A stretch of DNA of 8,308 nt, taken from assembly GCA_005881055.1 (NCBI GenBank), contig VBHW01000102.1, positions 1 to 8,308 of the forward strand. The letters are read 5' to 3'. This DNA comes from Chloroflexota bacterium (GTDB taxonomy: Bacteria; Chloroflexota; Limnocylindria; Limnocylindrales; CSP1-4). The notes below the pieces were generated by a model. The model was not told the origin of the DNA. It did not search any database and saw only the letters and a list, made by a program, of their open reading frames with translations. A program made the position numbers and the translations under genes. Below, one piece after another: positions 5,789 to 8,308 of this stretch. Position 1 is the stretch's first letter; every line of letters begins with the position of its first letter.

Positions 5789-6645
5789 GGGACCGGATCC
5801 GCCTCGCAGTCCCGAACAAGGGCCGCCTCGTCGAGCCGACGCTCGGGCTCCTCCACGACGCCGGGCTCGTCTTCGAGGAGAGCGACCGCAACCTCGTCGC
5901 GCGCGTCCAGAACTACGCGCTCGACATCCTCTTCGTCCGGACCAACGACGTCATCGAGTTCGTCGGCGACGGCGTCGCCGATCTCGGGATCACCGGAGAG
6001 GACCTCCTCTCCGAGGCCGGCGCGGAGCTGCCGGTCGTCCGCCGGCTCGGCTATGGCCGCTGTCGGCTGGCCGCCGCGGTGTCGAGCGACGCACCCTATC
6101 AGGCGGTCGAGGACCTCGCGGGGCTCCGTGTCGCGACCTCCCACCCCGAGACGTCCCGCCGCTACTTCGCCGAGCGGCGCATCCCCGTCGACGTCATCGC
6201 GATCTCCGGTGCCGTCGAGGTGGCGCCCCGGCTTGGACTCGCGGAGGCGATCGTCGATCTCGTCTCGACCGGCTCGACGCTCGCGATGAACGGCCTTCGC
6301 CCGATCGGTGACGTCCTCGCGTCCGAGGCGATCCTCGTCGCGAACCCGGCCGCCGTCCGGGACCGGGCGGCTGCCCTGACCGAGATCGACACGATGCTCG
6401 CCGCGGTCATCGCCGCGCGCGACAAGAAGTACCTCATGATGAACGCGCCCCAGGCTCGACTCGCCGAGCTGCAGGGCCTCCTGCCGGGGCTCGAGAGCCC
6501 GTCGGTCATCCCGCTCGCGCACGCCGGCATGATCGCGATCCACTCCGTCGTCGATGCCGACGCGGTCTGGGGTCTCCTCCCTCGCCTCAAGGCCGCGGGC
6601 GCCTCCGGGATCCTCGTGCTCCCGATCGAGAAGCTCGTCTCATGA
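5785..6645 (+). CDS. hisG: ATP phosphoribosyltransferase, long form (HisG)
   Basis: HisG catalyses the first, feedback-controlled step of histidine synthesis, joining ATP and PRPP to form phosphoribosyl-ATP. The 286-residue length and the C-terminal ACT-like regulatory domain (about 212-286, with SPSVIPLAHAGMIAIHSVV and a final LPIEKLV) mark the long HisG form. That form binds histidine and does not need HisZ. The catalytic part opens with RLAVPNKGRL (6-15), has ADLGITGEDLL (65-75), and the PRPP-binding motif DLVSTGSTL at 158-166. The ATG at 5785 overlaps the yerC stop, and the TGA overlaps the hisD ATG (6642-6645), so expression is translationally coupled in both directions. The frame is open upstream of 5785, but only as out-of-frame yerC sequence. 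Confidence 0.96.
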   Translation: MRDRIRLAVPNKGRLVEPTLGLLHDAGLVFEESDRNLVARVQNYALDILFVRTNDVIEFVGDGVADLGITGEDLLSEAGAELPVVRRLGYGRCRLAAAVSSDAPYQAVEDLAGLRVATSHPETSRRYFAERRIPVDVIAISGAVEVAPRLGLAEAIVDLVSTGSTLAMNGLRPIGDVLASEAILVANPAAVRDRAAALTEIDTMLAAVIAARDKKYLMMNAPQARLAELQGLLPGLESPSVIPLAHAGMIAIHSVVDADAVWGLLPRLKAAGASGILVLPIEKLVS

Positions 6646-8045
6646 CTGCCGCGGGCGCCGAGAGCCCGACCGACCAACGAACACCGACCGACGGCAACCG
6701 CCTGCGCCGCCTCGACCTCCGCGGTGCCACCGACCCGACGGTACGAGCGGCCCGCGACGCCCTGATCCGACGCGGTGCTCTTCCGGATCCAGAGGTCCGC
6801 GCGGCTGCCCGGGCCATCCTCGCCGAGGTTCGTGCCGGTGGCGATGCTGCCGTTCGGGCGGTCAACGGGCGCGTCGGCGGAGGGCTCGCCGACGGCCGCC
6901 TCGTCCTGGAGCCTGACGAGCTCCGTGCGGCCCGCGACCGCCTCGCCGGCCCTCTCCGCGCGGCGCTCGAGTCGATGATCGCGAACATCCGCCGGTTCGC
7001 CGAGACCCAGCGCCCCGCCTCGACGAGGATCGTCGTCGCCCGGGGCATCGAGATCGAGCGTCGGTGGCAGCCGCTCGACCGCGTCGGCGCCTACGTCCCA
7101 GGCGGTTCGGCCGCCTACCCGAGTTCGCTCGTCATGTGCGCGGTGCCGGCCCGGGTCGCCGGGGTCGGGACGCTCGTCGTCGCCTCGCCAGCCGACCGGA
7201 CCGGCGTCGTCGACCCCGCCGTCCTCGGCGCCGCCGGCCTCCTCGACGTCGAAGCGCTCGTCGTCGCGGGTGGCGCCCAGGCGATCGGCGCGCTGGCGTA
7301 CGGCTTGCCCGAGAGCGGCCTGGCGCCGGTCGACCGGATCGTGGGCCCGGGCAGCGCGTGGGTCGCGGCGGCCAAGCTCGAGGTGTTCGGGGACGTGTCG
7401 ATCGATCTCCCCGCCGGGCCGTCCGAGGTGATGGTGCTCGCGGATGTGACGGCAGATGCAGAGCTCGTTGCGGCCGACCTCCTCAGCCAGGCCGAGCATG
7501 GGCCGGACTCCCCGGCGATCCTCGTCACGCCGGATCCGGCGTTCGCGACGCTCGTCGAAGAGGCCCTCGGGCGCCAACTCGCGACGGCCACGCGGCGATC
7601 GATCCTCGAGGCGAGCCTCGCGGCGGGTGGGCTCGTCGTCCTGGCTCCCGATCGCAACGCGGCGATCGAGTTCGTCAACGAGTACGCACCGGAGCACCTC
7701 AGCGTCGTCGTGGACGACCCGGAAGAGGCCGTCGCCAGGATCCGCAACGCAGGATCGGTGTTCGTCGGGCCGGATGCCCCCGAGAGTGCCGGCGACTATG
7801 CCTCCGGGGCGAACCACGTCCTGCCGACCGGCGGCCTGGCGCGGAGCTGCGGCGCGCTGAGCGTCGAGGCATTCGGGAAGTTCGTCCAGGTCCAGCGGAT
7901 CGATCGCGAGGGTCTCGCCGCGATTCGGACGTCGGTGGGCACGATCGCCGCAGCCGAGGGCCTCACGGCGCACCGCGAGGCGGTCGAGGTCCGCTTCCGG
8001 GCGACCGACGCAGTGGGCCCCCCTGCGATGAACCGCGTGCAATGA
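6642..8045 (+). CDS. hisD: Histidinol dehydrogenase (HisD)
   Basis: HisD is a zinc- and NAD-dependent enzyme that oxidises L-histidinol to L-histidine in the last two steps of the pathway. The zinc ligands align as Q283 and H286 (SQAEHG), D385 (SAGDYASGANHVLPT) and H444 (GLTAHREAV). The catalytic pair is E351-H352 in NEYAPEHL. The signature VPGGSAAYPSSLVM (152-165) and the GPGSAWVAAAKLEVFG segment (235-250) are present; the latter has Ser where most relatives have Asn. At 467 residues it is about 30 longer than E. coli HisD, mainly through a polar N-terminal extension of about 20 residues before LRRLDLRG. The start is set by the ATGA overlap with hisG, and hisC follows with another ATGA overlap. 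Confidence 0.96.
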   Translation: MTAAGAESPTDQRTPTDGNRLRRLDLRGATDPTVRAARDALIRRGALPDPEVRAAARAILAEVRAGGDAAVRAVNGRVGGGLADGRLVLEPDELRAARDRLAGPLRAALESMIANIRRFAETQRPASTRIVVARGIEIERRWQPLDRVGAYVPGGSAAYPSSLVMCAVPARVAGVGTLVVASPADRTGVVDPAVLGAAGLLDVEALVVAGGAQAIGALAYGLPESGLAPVDRIVGPGSAWVAAAKLEVFGDVSIDLPAGPSEVMVLADVTADAELVAADLLSQAEHGPDSPAILVTPDPAFATLVEEALGRQLATATRRSILEASLAAGGLVVLAPDRNAAIEFVNEYAPEHLSVVVDDPEEAVARIRNAGSVFVGPDAPESAGDYASGANHVLPTGGLARSCGALSVEAFGKFVQVQRIDREGLAAIRTSVGTIAAAEGLTAHREAVEVRFRATDAVGPPAMNRVQ

Positions 8046-8308
8046 GCCCGACCCCCGTAACGATGACGTCGCCTGTGCGCCCCGCTTCCTACTCCTGGGA
8101 GGCGACGAGCGAGCAGGTCGCCGCGCGCTACGGGATCCCCGTCGAGCGGATCGTCCGCTTCGACCTCAACACCTCACCCGAGGCGCCGGAGCTCGCAGGA
8201 CGGGTCCTCGCGGCGGGCCGGTTCGAGTCGAGCCTCTCCGAATACCCGCCATCCGACTACCGCCGCCTGGTCGAGGCGGCCGCGCGCCGATATGGCGTCG
8301 CCCGTGAG
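8042..8308 (+). CDS. hisC: Histidinol-phosphate aminotransferase (HisC), N-terminal part
   Basis: An ATG at 8042 overlapping the hisD stop (ATGA, 8042-8045) opens a frame that stays open to the window edge for 89 codons. The translation contains IVRFDLNTSPEAPEL and SEYPPSDYRRLVEAAARRYG. These match the start of class I/II PLP-dependent aminotransferases of the HisC type, where the N-terminal substrate segment precedes a Y-P-x-x-x-Y-x-x-L motif. The PLP lysine lies beyond the edge, so activity cannot be judged. A second in-frame ATG at codon 8 is an alternative start. HisC converts imidazole-acetol phosphate to histidinol phosphate, and the hisG-hisD-hisC order makes HisC the natural reading over other aminotransferases. 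Confidence 0.85.
   Translation, partial: MSPTPVTMTSPVRPASYSWEATSEQVAARYGIPVERIVRFDLNTSPEAPELAGRVLAAGRFESSLSEYPPSDYRRLVEAAARRYGVARE

Noticed and set aside
6162..8042. A 626-codon open frame on the minus strand opposite hisG and hisD
   Set aside because: It is the antisense of two clearly conserved enzymes, rich in R, D and G. Long antisense frames are expected in very GC-rich coding DNA.

Overview
This is a very GC-rich chromosomal window carrying housekeeping genes only. I see no mobile element, phage gene, CRISPR array, tRNA or rRNA. The gene content (yebC-ruvC-ruvA, an EF-G-2 type EF-G paralogue, a long-form HisG preceded by a YerC/TrpR-like regulator, and a HisA that does not look like actinobacterial PriA) fits a high-GC Chloroflexota-type bacterium. 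That assignment is inference from gene style, not a measurement.

Layout: (1) 1-303 has no convincing gene but holds short GTGCAY-type repeats with a 41-bp period. (2) 304-2287, minus strand, is yebC-ruvC-ruvA: a YebC/TACO1 protein followed by two Holliday-junction proteins, with ruvC and ruvA overlapping by GTGA. No ruvB follows within the window. (3) 2288-2489 is a divergent intergenic region with a -10-like element nearly touching the yebC start and a 34-codon ORF that runs into the next gene. (4) 2490-4577, plus strand, is an EF-G-like translational GTPase. (5) 4609-5339, minus strand, is hisA, converging on the EF-G gene. Its reading frame is broken by what looks like a 16-nt deletion, while both halves remain well conserved. 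(6) 5340-5449 is an AT-richer divergent control region with a 36-bp dyad. (7) 5450-8308, plus strand, is yerC-hisG-hisD-hisC, every junction being a 4-base ATGA overlap. hisC runs off the right edge.

How the genes fit together: hisG, hisD, hisC and the divergent hisA are all histidine biosynthesis genes. They surround a TrpR-family regulator gene and a palindromic site placed where it could control both directions. The simplest model is a local autoregulated his control unit. The left half pairs recombination/repair genes with YebC, and YebC is divergent from a second translation-related gene (EF-G-like).

The observations most worth checking are the hisA lesion (real pseudogene, strain variant or assembly error) and the hisA/yerC dyad as a candidate operator. 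I found no evidence of a wholly new biological system.
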